Notes: generated by a model from the sequence alone, not told the origin. 64,000 nucleotides of DNA from Bacillus mycoides (GCF_001757995.1 NZ_LXLV01000023.1:1-64000); one strand, 5' to 3'; counted from the first letter of the stretch, positions 53,705 to 63,300 are shown. Numbers and translations: made by a program.

Positions 53705-53887
53705 GTAGATAGCTCTTCATACGTACACGTCTGTACATATGACAGTTCTGTTTCTATTCGAAAACAGCCCCAATCGATAAATGCAGAGAAATTTATCGAT
53801 TTCGGCAACACTTCCTTTCCTCTAAGATCATAGACATCTCTGTGTCTCCTTTAGAATACTTATAAGCGTTGCAACCTCTATCTCACG
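53705..53887 (-). ncRNA. Lysine riboswitch (L-box) aptamer
   Basis: Read on the minus strand, the segment has the L-box elements in order: GTGAGATAGAGGTTGC at the 5' side of P1, AGAGGAAAGG, TTGCCGAAATCG, GGGGCTG, ACTGTCA and a closing GAGCTATCTAC that pairs with the first part. This matches the B. subtilis lysC leader layout. A terminator follows. With lysine bound, the terminator is expected to form. A short frame on this strand (53623-53811) is only the riboswitch itself. Confidence 0.92.
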
Positions 53888-54080
53888 TTTTAGGCGAGAG
53901 TGTATGATTTATGAAGTTGTTGGTAACATTTGTTTTATAATAATTTAAATTTTTCAGGGAATCAAGTGTTTTGTATATATTTTTAAAATACTATCTTTTA
54001 TTCAGATTAGTTTGTGAAAAATGTAGCAAAATCAATTCATTGCATGTACATTAAAAATATAGCGCTTGGGAGGTGGAAGG

Positions 54081-54989
54081 ATGGAGAAGAAAAAGCCTAT
54101 TTATGTAGCAACAGAAATGAACACAACAATGGAAAAACTGTGGGAATATACACAAGAGCCTGATATACATACAGAGTGGGATGCTCGTTTTACGGAAATT
54201 TCGTATTTAGAGAAAAAAGAAGGAGAACCACAGAAGTTTTTATATAAAACAAAGATTGGATTTGGGCTTGAAATATCCGGAGAAGGAGAATCGATAGGTG
54301 AAATAAGAAAAGAAACTGGAGAACGCATTTCCTCATTGAAATTTTGGACAGACAATAAGTTATCACTTATACAAATAGGACGAGGTTATTGGAAGTATAC
54401 ACCGAATGGAGAACATATTCATTTTGAAACGCAATATGATTATGATACAAGGTTTGGTCTCATAGGGAATGTGATAGATTCATATGTTTTTCGGCCTTTA
54501 TTAGGTTGGGCGACAGCATGGAGTTTTGATGCTTTAAAATTATGGTTAGAAAAGGGACTTCATCCTAAGTTGCTAATTAGAAGAACGATGACGTATTGGC
54601 TCGTTTGCTTTTTATTTGCCTTCGTATGGTTATATCAAGGGATTGTACCGAAATTGATGTTTACTCATTCAGAAGAAGTAAAGATGCTTTCTGCACTAAT
54701 CGGATCGAATGAAAGTAGTATTTTTATACTTAAAATAGTTGGATTTTTAGAAATAATATGGGGTGTTATGTGGCTATTGCCACTTCAAAAGCGAAAGTTG
54801 TTTATAGTACATATTGTTATGTTAATAGGCTTAACTATAGTGGCAGGAGTTACGAATATTACAAGTTTTACGCAACCGTTTAATCCGATTACATTAAATT
54901 TTCTTCTAATAGGGTTATCGATTGTCGGTTATATGAATAGCACTAATTTGCCGAGCGCAAAAAATTGTAAGAGGACGAGAAAGGGATAA
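54081..54989 (+). CDS. SRPBCC-DoxX-like membrane protein (yndG-like)
   Basis: A 302-residue protein in two parts. Residues 1-150 form a START/SRPBCC-like domain (YVATEMNTTMEKLWEYTQEP, DARFTEISYL), a hydrophobic-ligand cup. Residues 170-290 form four membrane helices with the look of a DoxX-like domain (LVCFLFAFVWLYQGIVPKLM). The ATG at 54081 has GGAGGTGG 6-8 nt upstream. It is the first of three tightly spaced genes in the order of B. subtilis yndG-yndH-yndJ. The function of the group is unknown. Confidence 0.78.
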   Translation: MEKKKPIYVATEMNTTMEKLWEYTQEPDIHTEWDARFTEISYLEKKEGEPQKFLYKTKIGFGLEISGEGESIGEIRKETGERISSLKFWTDNKLSLIQIGRGYWKYTPNGEHIHFETQYDYDTRFGLIGNVIDSYVFRPLLGWATAWSFDALKLWLEKGLHPKLLIRRTMTYWLVCFLFAFVWLYQGIVPKLMFTHSEEVKMLSALIGSNESSIFILKIVGFLEIIWGVMWLLPLQKRKLFIVHIVMLIGLTIVAGVTNITSFTQPFNPITLNFLLIGLSIVGYMNSTNLPSAKNCKRTRKG

Positions 54990-54993
54990 GTAT

Positions 54994-55605
54994 ATGGTTA
55001 ATATTTATGAAAGATTATTAGGGGATTCTTATAAAAGGCTTCATCCAAAATTGCAGGAACGATATGCGATAACAAAGGAAAATAGCTTTATTGGGGAAGG
55101 GGAAATGGATGAAATTTACGGTGGCTCTTTTTTCGTTAAATTGATTTTGAAAATTGCATCGAAGTTTCGAATGTTTTTCTCTGAGCGAGGAAAGAAAGTG
55201 CCATTTACGATACATAATACCGCTGAGCGAGATGAACAGGGGAAAGAATTTGTACGGTGGAATCGTACTTTTTATTTTCATAATAAGAAAAGATATTTTA
55301 ACGCCGTTATGCAGTTGGATGAAGAGAATAATGAAATTGTAGATTATTTTGGTGAGCCACATTTACTCGTTTCTACATTGAATTTTTATATTGATGAAAA
55401 AGGCGGGATGCATATTTCTTCAAAGAAACAATGGTTTTTTATGTTTGGAAGAAAAATACCGTTACCTAGATTTTTATACGGAGATGCAAAAATTGTAGAA
55501 AGTTATGATGAAACACTACAATGTTTTCGAATTCATGTACAAGTACGAAATCCGTTAATTGGTTCATTATTTTCATATAAGGGAACATTTGTGGAAAGGG
55601 AATAA
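54994..55605 (+). CDS. DUF4166 domain protein (yndH-like)
   Basis: A 203-residue soluble protein matching the DUF4166 pattern (YERLLGDSYKRLHPKLQERY, LPRFLYGDAKIVESYD near residue 159). It follows the SRPBCC-DoxX gene by 4 nt and precedes the large membrane gene by 5 nt, so the three are one operon. The start ATG follows AAGGGAT, a modest SD inside the upstream gene. The name yndH follows the B. subtilis gene order from memory. The biochemical role is not known. Confidence 0.8.
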   Translation: MVNIYERLLGDSYKRLHPKLQERYAITKENSFIGEGEMDEIYGGSFFVKLILKIASKFRMFFSERGKKVPFTIHNTAERDEQGKEFVRWNRTFYFHNKKRYFNAVMQLDEENNEIVDYFGEPHLLVSTLNFYIDEKGGMHISSKKQWFFMFGRKIPLPRFLYGDAKIVESYDETLQCFRIHVQVRNPLIGSLFSYKGTFVERE

Positions 55606-55610
55606 ACGAG

Positions 55611-57236
55611 ATGAAAAATATAATATTTGGACTTGCTTGCTATACTATTTTTCTAATATGTGAGTGGTCAAATGTAAACCCAGTTGAAGCAATTATTTTA
55701 TTATCTATTTTGTTATTTATACCGATGTCTTTTTGTATGATTGACAAGAAAAAAAGAAATGGATCGTATGTATTATTTTATAAATTTGTATCGTTTTTAT
55801 ATCCAATCGCAGCAATCAGTGCAATGCTAGCTTTCGTAACAAATCACTATTTCTTTGCGCTACTTTGGTTTGCATATACAGGAATCATTGCGTTATTTGG
55901 TGTAAGTAGATTGTTAGAAAGAGGATGGAAACCGATAGAAGAGACGGCTATCGATAGTGCGTTTATTTATTTGTTTTTAGGTGGTTTTTGGTTTTTTGCT
56001 TCATTAGCAAAGGTTTCAATTATGCACTTTAGTTCTGACATTGTTTTACTTACAGCGGCACACTTTCATTATTCGGCGTTTTTATTACCATTATCAGCGG
56101 GTTTAATAGGGAGGAAAAGAGAAAAGAGAAGTAAAGTATATGATGCTATTATGTTTATCATAGTTATTTCACCTATGACAGTTGCGATAGGAATTACATA
56201 CTCAAGGATATTTGAATTTTTTGTAGTGTTCATATATTTATGTGCGATTTATGGATATGGAGTTTACATGTGGAGAACGAAATTCAATACTATAAGTGCG
56301 AAGGTACTTTTAGTTCTTTCTTCTAGCACACTTATGGTAACAATAATGTTTTCACTCATATATTCATACGGAAATTTCAAACAAGTAATGACGATTACAA
56401 TTGCACAAATGGTTTGGATTCACGGTGTTGTAAATGGAATTGGAGTAGCGTTACCAGCTTTTCTCGGTTGGATGATTGAAAAGAGTACTCCGAAATATAA
56501 GTATTATGGGAAAACAATGAGTAAATTAAGAGGGAATGTAACAGTCGGAGAGCGTTTTTTACATAGCCGAGGATTAGTAGATAGTAAGGAATATAGTGGA
56601 CTAGTTGATAAAATGAGTAATTTTCATAGTGATACCTTTGATGAAACGAAAATACCTTTAAGTATTATTCACTTTTATGAGCATACGAAAGAGTATCATT
56701 TACAAGCAAACATTAACTGGGCTCGTTGGTTTCGGCCATTTGCATTTTGTTATGCAAAAATGAGTAAGCGTGTAGGGCAAATACATTTAGGGATGGGTGG
56801 TAAGTGGGAAGCAATGCAAGGGTCTATCGTTAGTGTAAAAGATGAAAGCGATGGTAGGGAAAACGTGAGGGCATGGCTAAGAAAGAATGAAGAGGGACAA
56901 ATAATTTTTGTAGCCCTCTATTCAAAGCATGCATACAAAAACGAGACATATATGAATATCGCATTGCCTTTACCATACTCGAATATGACTGGTATTTTGA
57001 AGTTGTGCAATGATACGAACCAGTTAATAATTACAAGTAAGCTAAGAAAGAGTCGTAAGGGAGATGAAGGGATTTACTTACATACTCGCTTCTTTACAAT
57101 ATGCTTACCATTAGCAGAGACTTTTATCATCAAAGAGGGAACGGATCAAATGTTAACAGCTAACCATAGAATGTGGATATTTGGAGTTAAGTTTTTAGAA
57201 ATTGATTATGAGATTAAGAAAATAGAGGGAAAGTAA
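55611..57236 (+). CDS. yndJ: YndJ-like multi-domain membrane protein
   Basis: A 541-residue protein. About nine membrane segments fill residues 5-300 (LWFAYTGIIALFGVSRLLER, TAAHFHYSAFLLPL, with the histidine pair AHFHYS). A soluble C-terminal half (about 305-541) has a beta-rich fold (FLHSRGLVDSKEYSGL, INWARWFRPFAFCYAKMS). It ends the three-gene operon and is followed by a bidirectional terminator. B. subtilis YndJ has the same plan. Membrane lipid or carotenoid-type modification has been suggested for similar triplets, but nothing here proves it. Confidence 0.8.
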   Translation: MKNIIFGLACYTIFLICEWSNVNPVEAIILLSILLFIPMSFCMIDKKKRNGSYVLFYKFVSFLYPIAAISAMLAFVTNHYFFALLWFAYTGIIALFGVSRLLERGWKPIEETAIDSAFIYLFLGGFWFFASLAKVSIMHFSSDIVLLTAAHFHYSAFLLPLSAGLIGRKREKRSKVYDAIMFIIVISPMTVAIGITYSRIFEFFVVFIYLCAIYGYGVYMWRTKFNTISAKVLLVLSSSTLMVTIMFSLIYSYGNFKQVMTITIAQMVWIHGVVNGIGVALPAFLGWMIEKSTPKYKYYGKTMSKLRGNVTVGERFLHSRGLVDSKEYSGLVDKMSNFHSDTFDETKIPLSIIHFYEHTKEYHLQANINWARWFRPFAFCYAKMSKRVGQIHLGMGGKWEAMQGSIVSVKDESDGRENVRAWLRKNEEGQIIFVALYSKHAYKNETYMNIALPLPYSNMTGILKLCNDTNQLIITSKLRKSRKGDEGIYLHTRFFTICLPLAETFIIKEGTDQMLTANHRMWIFGVKFLEIDYEIKKIEGK

Positions 57237-57237
57237 G

Positions 57238-57267
57238 AAAAGCTTGGAGAGATTCCAAGCTTTTTTA
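57238..57267. terminator. Bidirectional terminator
   Basis: AAAAGCTTGGA pairs with TCCAAGCTTTT between convergent genes. Confidence 0.9.
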
Positions 57268-57750
57268 CGTATGGGTAATTGTCATAGCAACTTGTTTATC
57301 CAAGTCTCGGTCCCAAACACGTTGAATTTCAAACTTACCTTTTTCAAAAAATAATGGGAATCTCTCTTTAAACCAATCTTGCATAGGAAGATTGAGTGCT
57401 GTATCAATTGGCACCCATAATAATTCGCCTTCAGGAGGATTCAAAAGGAGTTCACCTTCAAATGAATCTGTCCAATAGTTAAATACCATATATCGAACAT
57501 TTTCTTTCGGATTTACGTATTCATCTAATCCCTTAAAAGTTAAATTTGAAACAAGTAATCCAGTTTCTTCTTTTACTTCTCTTATAGCGGCTTGAACGAT
57601 ACTTTCTGGGAAATCTACTTTTCCGCCCGGAGCGATGTAACCAGGGAAGCCTAGATGATCGGGGCGCTGTATTAGCAATACTTCGTTATTCCGCTGAATC
57701 ATACACATTGTATAAATACGGTGTTCTATATTTTTCCAATTCTTTCTCAT
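57265..57750 (-). CDS. Nudix hydrolase (MutT/YtkD-like)
   Basis: A 161-residue Nudix enzyme. The Nudix box GX5EX7REUXEEXGU is present as GGKVDFPESIVQAAIREV continued by KEETGL (about residues 42-65). It would hydrolyse a nucleoside diphosphate linked to X, such as 8-oxo-dGTP; the substrate cannot be told from sequence. The N-terminal RIYTMCMIQRNNEVLLIQRP strand is typical of the 8-oxo-dGTP diphosphatase annotation. AGAGGAGAG lies 6 nt before the ATG. A bcr1-like repeat lies immediately upstream. Confidence 0.9.
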   Translation of the reverse strand: MRKNWKNIEHRIYTMCMIQRNNEVLLIQRPDHLGFPGYIAPGGKVDFPESIVQAAIREVKEETGLLVSNLTFKGLDEYVNPKENVRYMVFNYWTDSFEGELLLNPPEGELLWVPIDTALNLPMQDWFKERFPLFFEKGKFEIQRVWDRDLDKQVAMTITHT

Positions 57751-57767
57751 ACGAATCTCTCCTCTTA

Positions 57768-57922
57768 TAAAGTGAAACTTTAATCAGTGGGGGGTTCTTC
57801 ATCTCCCACTGATTATTAGTTGAACCAATCGGGCTTTTACGGGCAGTTGATCACCCACCTAACTTCTTTGCATTCGCTGAATTTTGAGGTGGGGGTCTTA
57901 CTGCCCGTTAATGCGGGATATA
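57768..57922 (+). repeat. bcr1-like B. cereus-group repeat, copy 2
   Basis: About 155 bp beginning AAAGTGAAACTTTAATCAG and ending AATGCGGGATA, with hairpins AGTGGGGG...CCCACT, CACCCACCT...AGGTGGGGG and ACGGGCAG...CTGCCCGT. It aligns end to end with the copy at 24675. Compensating changes in the stems (CCCGCC/GGCGGG there, CCACCT/AGGTGG here) suggest that structure is conserved. Confidence 0.8.
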
Positions 57923-58075
57923 ATAAGAATCTTATAGTTTTTAACTATAGATATTTGTTCCAAAAAATACAATAATAAGACAAAATTATACAAAATAAAA
58001 TTGACTATTACTAATTTTCAGAACTATAATTACTCTGTTATATAAAAACTTGTACTTGAGAGGGGAATATATTCT

Positions 58076-59320
58076 ATGAAAAATAGAATAATCGCAGCAG
58101 GAGTAATAGCAGCTAGTATATTATCTTATTCATCTAGTAGTTTCGCACAAACAAAAACGTTTCCAGATGTCCCAGCAGGGCACTGGGCAGAAGATTCTAT
58201 TAACTACTTAGCAGAAAAAGGCGCAGTTACAGGTAACGAGAAAGGAATGTTCGAGCCTGGAAAAGAGATCACTCGTGCAGAAGCAGCTACAATGATGGCT
58301 AAAATCTTAAACTTACCATTCGATAAAGATGCTAAACCATCTTTCGGTGACTCTCAAAACGGATGGTATACCCCATACATCGCAGCTGTAGAAAAAGCTG
58401 GTGTTGTTAAAGGGAAAGGCCCAGGCGTATTTGATCCAACTGGGAAAATTGACCGAGTTTCAATGGCCTCTCTTATTGTAGAAGCTTACAAATTAGATTC
58501 TAAAGTAAATGGTACTCCAGCAACTAAATTCAGTGATTTAGAAAAAAGCTGGGGTAAAGCAAAAGCTAACATCCTAGTTGAATTAGGGATTTCTGTTGGT
58601 ACTGGTGATAAATAGGAGCCTGAAAAAATTCTAACTAAAGCAGAGGCAGCTCAATTTATTAAAAAGGCAGATTCTCTTAAAATAGGTAACCCTTTAGTAG
58701 AAAAGGTAGTTATTATTGATCCTGGTCATGGAGGATTTGATCCAGGGAATCCAGGACAAGGTGTAGAGGAAAGTGAAATTGTATTTGATACATCTTTAAG
58801 ATTACAGAAGTTGTTAGAGAAAAATACACCTTTAAGAGCTTTGTTAACACGTGAAGAGAACGGAAATCCAGGAAGTAACAAAAATGAATCTCTTGCGAAT
58901 CGAGTGAAATTTGGTCAAGAGAACAATGGAGATATATTTGTAAGCATTCATGCAAATGCTTCTGAAAATCATGATGGTTATGGAACAGAAACGTATTATT
59001 ATAAAAAATCCAAGCGTGGAGAAGAGACACAGATTGAAAAGGATAGCGAAGTATTAGCGAAGAAAATTCAAAAACGAGTAGTAGAAGCACTACATACAAG
59101 AGATAGAAATATAAAAGACAATCATTCACTTTATGTAGTAAATAATAATACAGTACCAGCAGTTTTAACAGAGCTTGCTTTTATTGATAATAATATAGAT
59201 AATGGTAAATTAGCTACTGAATCAGGAAGACAAATTGCTGCAGAGGCAGTTTATGCTGGGATTTTAGATTATTATGAGTGGAAAGGTTTCGATGTTTCAA
59301 AATATCGTTTAGCTAAATAA
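58076..59320 (+). pseudogene. SLH-domain N-acetylmuramoyl-L-alanine amidase split by an in-frame TAG
   Basis: A 415-codon frame with a signal peptide (ASILSYSSSSFAQT), three SLH repeats (TFPDVPAGHWAEDSI, SFGDSQNGWYTPYI, KFSDLEKSWGKA) that bind pyruvylated cell-wall polymer, and a zinc amidase_3 domain (VVIIDPGHGGFDPG, EESEI, SIHAN, ELAFIDN). At 58613-58615 the frame has TAG between GTGDK and EPEKILTKAEAAQF. Homologues as I recall them have Trp (TGG) there, one base away. After the TAG no good start precedes DPGHGG. As read, only a secreted SLH-only fragment (179 residues) is made, unless the TAG is suppressed or is a sequencing error. Confidence 0.88.
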
Positions 59321-59334
59321 AAAATATTAATTGT

Positions 59335-59372
59335 TAAGTCCATCATCTATATAGAGATGATGGACTTTTTAT
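59335..59372 (+). terminator. Terminator of the amidase gene
   Basis: AAGTCCATCATCT pairs with AGATGATGGACTT, then Ts. Confidence 0.9.
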
Positions 59373-59525
59373 ATGAGTTTATATAATTTTGTATCGAAAT
59401 AAAAAGATATATCGTATTATGCTGATTATAAATAAAATAATGGTAGATTAGTTTATTTGTATCACGTATACTTTTACTGTTGACTAATTAAGAGTTTGTT
59501 AGTTTGATAGGGAAAATTTTATTAT

Positions 59526-59578
59526 AAAGGGAGGCAAGTTAACACGGGACAAGCATATACATAACGTGTTAAAAAAAT
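59526..59578 (+). promoter_or_regulatory. Shine-Dalgarno separated from its start codon by a hairpin
   Basis: AAAGGGAGG (59526-59534) is 44 nt from the only possible ATG (59579). Between them, TTAACACG (59539-59546) pairs perfectly with CGTGTTAA (59565-59572). Folding removes 34 nt and leaves an effective spacing of about 10 nt. No other SD precedes the ATG, and an in-frame TAA at 59569-59571 excludes earlier starts. Confidence 0.6.
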
Positions 59579-60958
59579 ATGAAAAAAGTTATTTCTAATG
59601 TGTTAGCAGTGACAGTCGCACTTCAAGTAGTGATGGCTCCAGCAACTGCATTTGCAGCTGAAAAAGAATTTCCAGACGTTCCGAAAGATCATTGGTCGTA
59701 TAAAGCAATTACTAATTTAACGTCAAAAGAAATTATTGCAGGATATGATAATGGTAAGTTTGGATTCGGGGATGTTGTAAATCGTGAGCAAGTAGCCGCA
59801 TTAATATATCGTGCATTAAAGCCAGAAGCGAAAAGCGAATATAAAAATCCCTACTCTGATATTAAAGAAGGGACAACAATGTTCCAAAATGAAATTTTAA
59901 CTTTAACAGATATGGGGATTTTCGTAGGTGATGGTAAAGGAACATTTAGACCGAAAGAATCTTTAACTCGTGCTGAAATGGCTGTAATTTTACAGAAAGC
60001 CTTTAAACTAAAAGTAAAAGCTAATCATACATTTAATGATGTTCCGAAAGATCATTGGGCAAATGATGCGATTAGTGCATTAGAGTCTAACGGCGTTGCT
60101 GCTGGTAATGGAGCAGGTGCATTTAATCCAACTAGTGTTTTAACACGTGAAGAATATGCACAATTTTTATTTAATGCTATGGCATCATATATCGATTTAG
60201 ATGTAACATTACCTTCTAATGTAACAGCTCAAGAGATTGATAATTATATTAAAAGATATCATCCCGATAGTCCGCTTGTTGGAGTTGGACAAGACTTTAT
60301 TAAAGCGCAAAACGAGTATGGCGTGAACTCTTTATATTTAGCAGCACATGCAATCTTAGAGTCTGGATACGGGAAATCAGAAATTGCATATCGTAAACAT
60401 AATTTATTTGGACTACGAGCGTATGATTGGGACCCATTCGCACATGCAAAATATTTACCATCTTATGGATTAAGTATTTCATACAATGCTGATTATGTGA
60501 GAAAGAATTACTTAGAACAAGGTGCTAAGTATTTCAAAGGTTACACATTACCTGCGATGAATGTAATGTATTCAACTGATAAAGAATGGGCTGGCAAAAT
60601 TGCTAATATTATGGAGCGTATTAAGCCTTTCAATAACAAAGATTATCAAAATGTAAAACGATTACCGAAAAACCCTAATACATTAAATGTAGATGCATTA
60701 GGCGAAACAATTCCATATAAAGATTACGCAAAAGATGCGAAAGCTACTGTTCAATCAGTAGGATCTTACTATCAAGTTCCATTCCCGTTTAACAACCCAA
60801 TTAAGAGTGTACCAAACGTTACACAAAATGAAGTTGGAAAATTAGAAAATGGTACAAAAGTAAATGTATATCGTGAAGATCCAAATGGCTGGGTAGAATT
60901 CTCACTTGAAAATGCTCCAGAAAAATATTGGACATTGAAGAAGAACTTAAAATTATAA
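59579..60958 (+). CDS. bslO: SLH-domain N-acetylglucosaminidase (BslO-like)
   Basis: A 459-residue secreted wall hydrolase. The signal peptide ([22 protein letters not shown]) ends near residue 25. Three SLH repeats follow ([43 protein letters not shown]). The catalytic glucosaminidase domain (about 225-370) has [20 protein letters not shown] with the acidic Glu in ILESG and FGLRAYD. The C-terminal part looks like an SH3-like segment ([18 protein letters not shown]). The plan is that of B. anthracis BslO, which cleaves septal peptidoglycan and controls chain length; the name is from memory of layout. Confidence 0.87.
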   Translation: MKKVISNVLAVTVALQVVMAPATAFAAEKEFPDVPKDHWSYKAITNLTSKEIIAGYDNGKFGFGDVVNREQVAALIYRALKPEAKSEYKNPYSDIKEGTTMFQNEILTLTDMGIFVGDGKGTFRPKESLTRAEMAVILQKAFKLKVKANHTFNDVPKDHWANDAISALESNGVAAGNGAGAFNPTSVLTREEYAQFLFNAMASYIDLDVTLPSNVTAQEIDNYIKRYHPDSPLVGVGQDFIKAQNEYGVNSLYLAAHAILESGYGKSEIAYRKHNLFGLRAYDWDPFAHAKYLPSYGLSISYNADYVRKNYLEQGAKYFKGYTLPAMNVMYSTDKEWAGKIANIMERIKPFNNKDYQNVKRLPKNPNTLNVDALGETIPYKDYAKDAKATVQSVGSYYQVPFPFNNPIKSVPNVTQNEVGKLENGTKVNVYREDPNGWVEFSLENAPEKYWTLKKNLKL

Positions 60959-60963
60959 AGTGG

Positions 60964-60996
60964 AAAGGTGTTTTCATATATGAAAACACCTTTTTA
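60964..60996 (+). terminator. Terminator of the glucosaminidase gene
   Basis: AAAGGTGTTTTCATA pairs with TATGAAAACACCTTT, then Ts. Confidence 0.92.
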
Positions 60997-61155
60997 ATTT
61001 ATATTCAACGTGTAATATTTGTAGATTCATTATAAATTTCTTTTTTATATTTTTACCAATAATTTAACAGTTTCATATATAATTAAAGGTATAAAAGATT
61101 GAATTTTCTGTTTTTGTCACCGGATATTAACTTAATTTGAAAAGAGGAGAGAGCT

Positions 61156-62418
61156 ATGCAAGGAGAAATACCAACAGAGAAAAATTTAGGTTATGTCGGT
61201 AAATTATTATTACCAGTTAAAGTATCACCACACTTTAAGTTTTTATGGATCGGACAATTACTCTCGACATTAGGCAGTTCAATAACGATGGTTATTCTGC
61301 CTATCGTTGTTTATTCATTAACTGGTTCAACAGTTGTAATGGGAATGACTATGGCAATGTACATGCTTCCTAATATTCTTGCGTTACCGTTTGCTGGATT
61401 AGTCGTAGATCGAATTGACCGGGTGAAATTGATGTTATTTACAGATATAATCCGCTGCATATTAATGCTATTACTTGCTATATTTATATTTATGGATTTG
61501 TTAACGATTACGCTATTATATGTACTTGTTGCATTATATGGACTTATGGAAGGGATATTTCAGCCGGCGTATGCGGCTGTAAGAGCAAAAGTATTTGTAC
61601 CGGAAATTCGAAATGCAGCTAACGCATTAACGCAAATGAGTAATCAAGGCATACGATTAATTGGCCCAGCGCTTGGAGGATTAATCGTTTCAGTTACATC
61701 CGCCGGAATAGGATTTGGATTGGATGCAGTAACATATTTGCTATCATTTTTATGTTTATTATTTTTAAAAGAAATAAAGTTTAATAAAGTACAGAAATTT
61801 GAAAGAAATAAAGTCAATTACAAAAAAGATTTTATGGAAGGGATTCTTGTTCTAAAAAGTCATCCGTGGTTGTGGATTACTATTCTAGTCTTTTCTTTCG
61901 TTAATATTTGTTATGCAGGCATTATCGTTGTATTAATTCCATGGTTGTTTAATGTTCATCATCATTTTGAAGCTTACGTGTATGGATTGGGTATGGCTTC
62001 TTCTGGTGCTGGAGCTGTAATTGCAGCACTAATTTTTGGTGGGAGGCAGCAGTGGCATAAGAGAGGATTATTTGCGTATGGTGGTGTTTTAATTAGTGGA
62101 ATGGCGTTATTAATTAAGCCTTTCGTTTCTTGGGCGCCTGCCTTAATAGCTTTAATGGCAATTGAAGGATTCGGTATTATGATATTTGGGCTCATTTGGG
62201 AAACAAGTTTACAAGATCTTGTACCAGAAGAAGCATTTGGAAGAGTGGCAAGCCTTGATATGTTAGGTTCATTTGCTTTATTACCATTAGGATATGTGGT
62301 TGTAGGCTGGTTAGCTACTGTAATAGGTGGAAAGATAACAATTATAATGCTAGCTATTTTAGTACTCATAACAATTGGAATGGCATTGTCTGTACCAAGT
62401 ATTCGGCGATTCGATTGA
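61156..62418 (+). CDS. MFS transporter (MFS_3/EntS-like)
   Basis: A 420-residue permease with twelve membrane segments. The inter-helix motif A between TM2 and TM3 reads GLVVDRIDRVKLM (about residues 76-88), with the conserved D-R. The N-terminal about 25 residues are cytoplasmic. SNQGIRLIGPALGGLIVS (TM5 motif C-like, about 160) fits antiporters. This subfamily includes macrolide exporters and the enterobactin exporter. The substrate is not known. GAGGAGAGAG precedes the ATG, and the small gene at 62448 follows in the same direction. Confidence 0.88.
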   Translation: MQGEIPTEKNLGYVGKLLLPVKVSPHFKFLWIGQLLSTLGSSITMVILPIVVYSLTGSTVVMGMTMAMYMLPNILALPFAGLVVDRIDRVKLMLFTDIIRCILMLLLAIFIFMDLLTITLLYVLVALYGLMEGIFQPAYAAVRAKVFVPEIRNAANALTQMSNQGIRLIGPALGGLIVSVTSAGIGFGLDAVTYLLSFLCLLFLKEIKFNKVQKFERNKVNYKKDFMEGILVLKSHPWLWITILVFSFVNICYAGIIVVLIPWLFNVHHHFEAYVYGLGMASSGAGAVIAALIFGGRQQWHKRGLFAYGGVLISGMALLIKPFVSWAPALIALMAIEGFGIMIFGLIWETSLQDLVPEEAFGRVASLDMLGSFALLPLGYVVVGWLATVIGGKITIIMLAILVLITIGMALSVPSIRRFD

Positions 62419-62447
62419 TTATGTAGGCTAAAAGGGGGATATGGTAT

Positions 62448-62726
62448 ATGACTATAGAAAACCTAAATGATTTAGTAGTAGCAGAGTTGAGATGTAAATA
62501 CGTTTTGGAAGAAAAGGTATTTGAAGCAAAGAATTTTACGGTGTATATTGCTACTCCTATAGAAAATAAAATGACATATAATCGATTCATCTTAATTAAG
62601 CATTTGTCTAATGAAGAGTCTTCCGTACACGTTTGGGACAAAAAAATCTGTGTAGACGCTACAAAAATACATATTGCAAAAGAAGTGACAGAAGCAATTC
62701 AATCGGGTTTTGTAAATAAAGAGTAA
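62448..62726 (+). CDS. Hypothetical protein, 92 residues
   Basis: A soluble 92-residue protein (TIENLNDLVVAELRCKYVLE, then VHVWDKKICVDATKIHIAKE) with AGGGGG 10 nt before the ATG. It follows the MFS gene by 29 nt and is probably co-transcribed. There is no signal peptide or known motif. An imperfect bidirectional hairpin (62722-62752) ends it. Confidence 0.7.
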   Translation: MTIENLNDLVVAELRCKYVLEEKVFEAKNFTVYIATPIENKMTYNRFILIKHLSNEESSVHVWDKKICVDATKIHIAKEVTEAIQSGFVNKE

Positions 62727-62752
62727 GCCCTAATCAAATTAGGACTTACTCT
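62722..62752. terminator. Hairpin between convergent genes
   Basis: AGTAAGCCCTAAT pairs with ATTAGGACTTACT with one mismatch. It lacks a long T-run, so it is a weak terminator. Confidence 0.5.
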
Positions 62753-63210
62753 TCATTAAACACAAATGTTTGCTTCATTTTTTTACCCTCATTTACTGGA
62801 TGACCGTTGTAAGAGAAATTCTTTTCTTCCCAAGTAATGACAACTTTGAAATTATGGCTATTAAAGTCTAATGGGAATACCATGTAGTCAAAGCTTGTAT
62901 GACTTTTTGAAACGTTGTTATTTATTGTAGTAGGATTAAAAGTAGCTTTAGATGTAGGGTTATTATCAAGTATTTCCACTGATACATTTGAGACATCATT
63001 ACCGATGTTTTTTACGAATAAACTATATGTATCATATACACCGTGTTTTGGTTGCGCCGCTTGCTTGTTTGAGTTATGAGATTTGTCAATTTCGATATAC
63101 CACTGTTTAGACTTTGACGCAATTGGTAGTGAGTGAAATGTGTATGCGCTAGCTTGCATTGGTAGTGCTAAACATATAAGCGTAAAGAAAGTTATTATTT
63201 TTCGTTTCAT
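62746..63210 (-). CDS. Secreted hypothetical protein
   Basis: A 154-residue protein with a typical signal peptide (RKIITFFTLICLALPMQASA, cleavage after ASA about residue 22) and a mature beta-rich part of about 130 residues (WYIEIDKSHNSNKQ, YSLFVKNIGNDVSNVSVEIL) that looks like one immunoglobulin-like sandwich. GGGAGC lies about 9 nt before the ATG. No family is recognised. No LPXTG or SLH anchor is present, so it is probably released. Confidence 0.75.
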   Translation of the reverse strand: MKRKIITFFTLICLALPMQASAYTFHSLPIASKSKQWYIEIDKSHNSNKQAAQPKHGVYDTYSLFVKNIGNDVSNVSVEILDNNPTSKATFNPTTINNNVSKSHTSFDYMVFPLDFNSHNFKVVITWEEKNFSYNGHPVNEGKKMKQTFVFNEE

Positions 63211-63300
63211 TTTTTGAGAGCTCCCATTCTTTAATGGATTTAATTGTTATTATCTTCTCTTTTTGAGATAATATACCACGCGATTTAAGGGGAAGGTATA

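Noticed and set aside
53623-53811. 62-codon frame on the minus strand
   Set aside because: It lies wholly inside the lysine riboswitch leader; the sequence is explained by RNA structure.
58811-59320. Separate amidase gene starting at an internal TTG
   Set aside because: It would lack the first zinc-binding motif DPGHGG and has no SD; the same frame is continuous with the upstream part except for one TAG.
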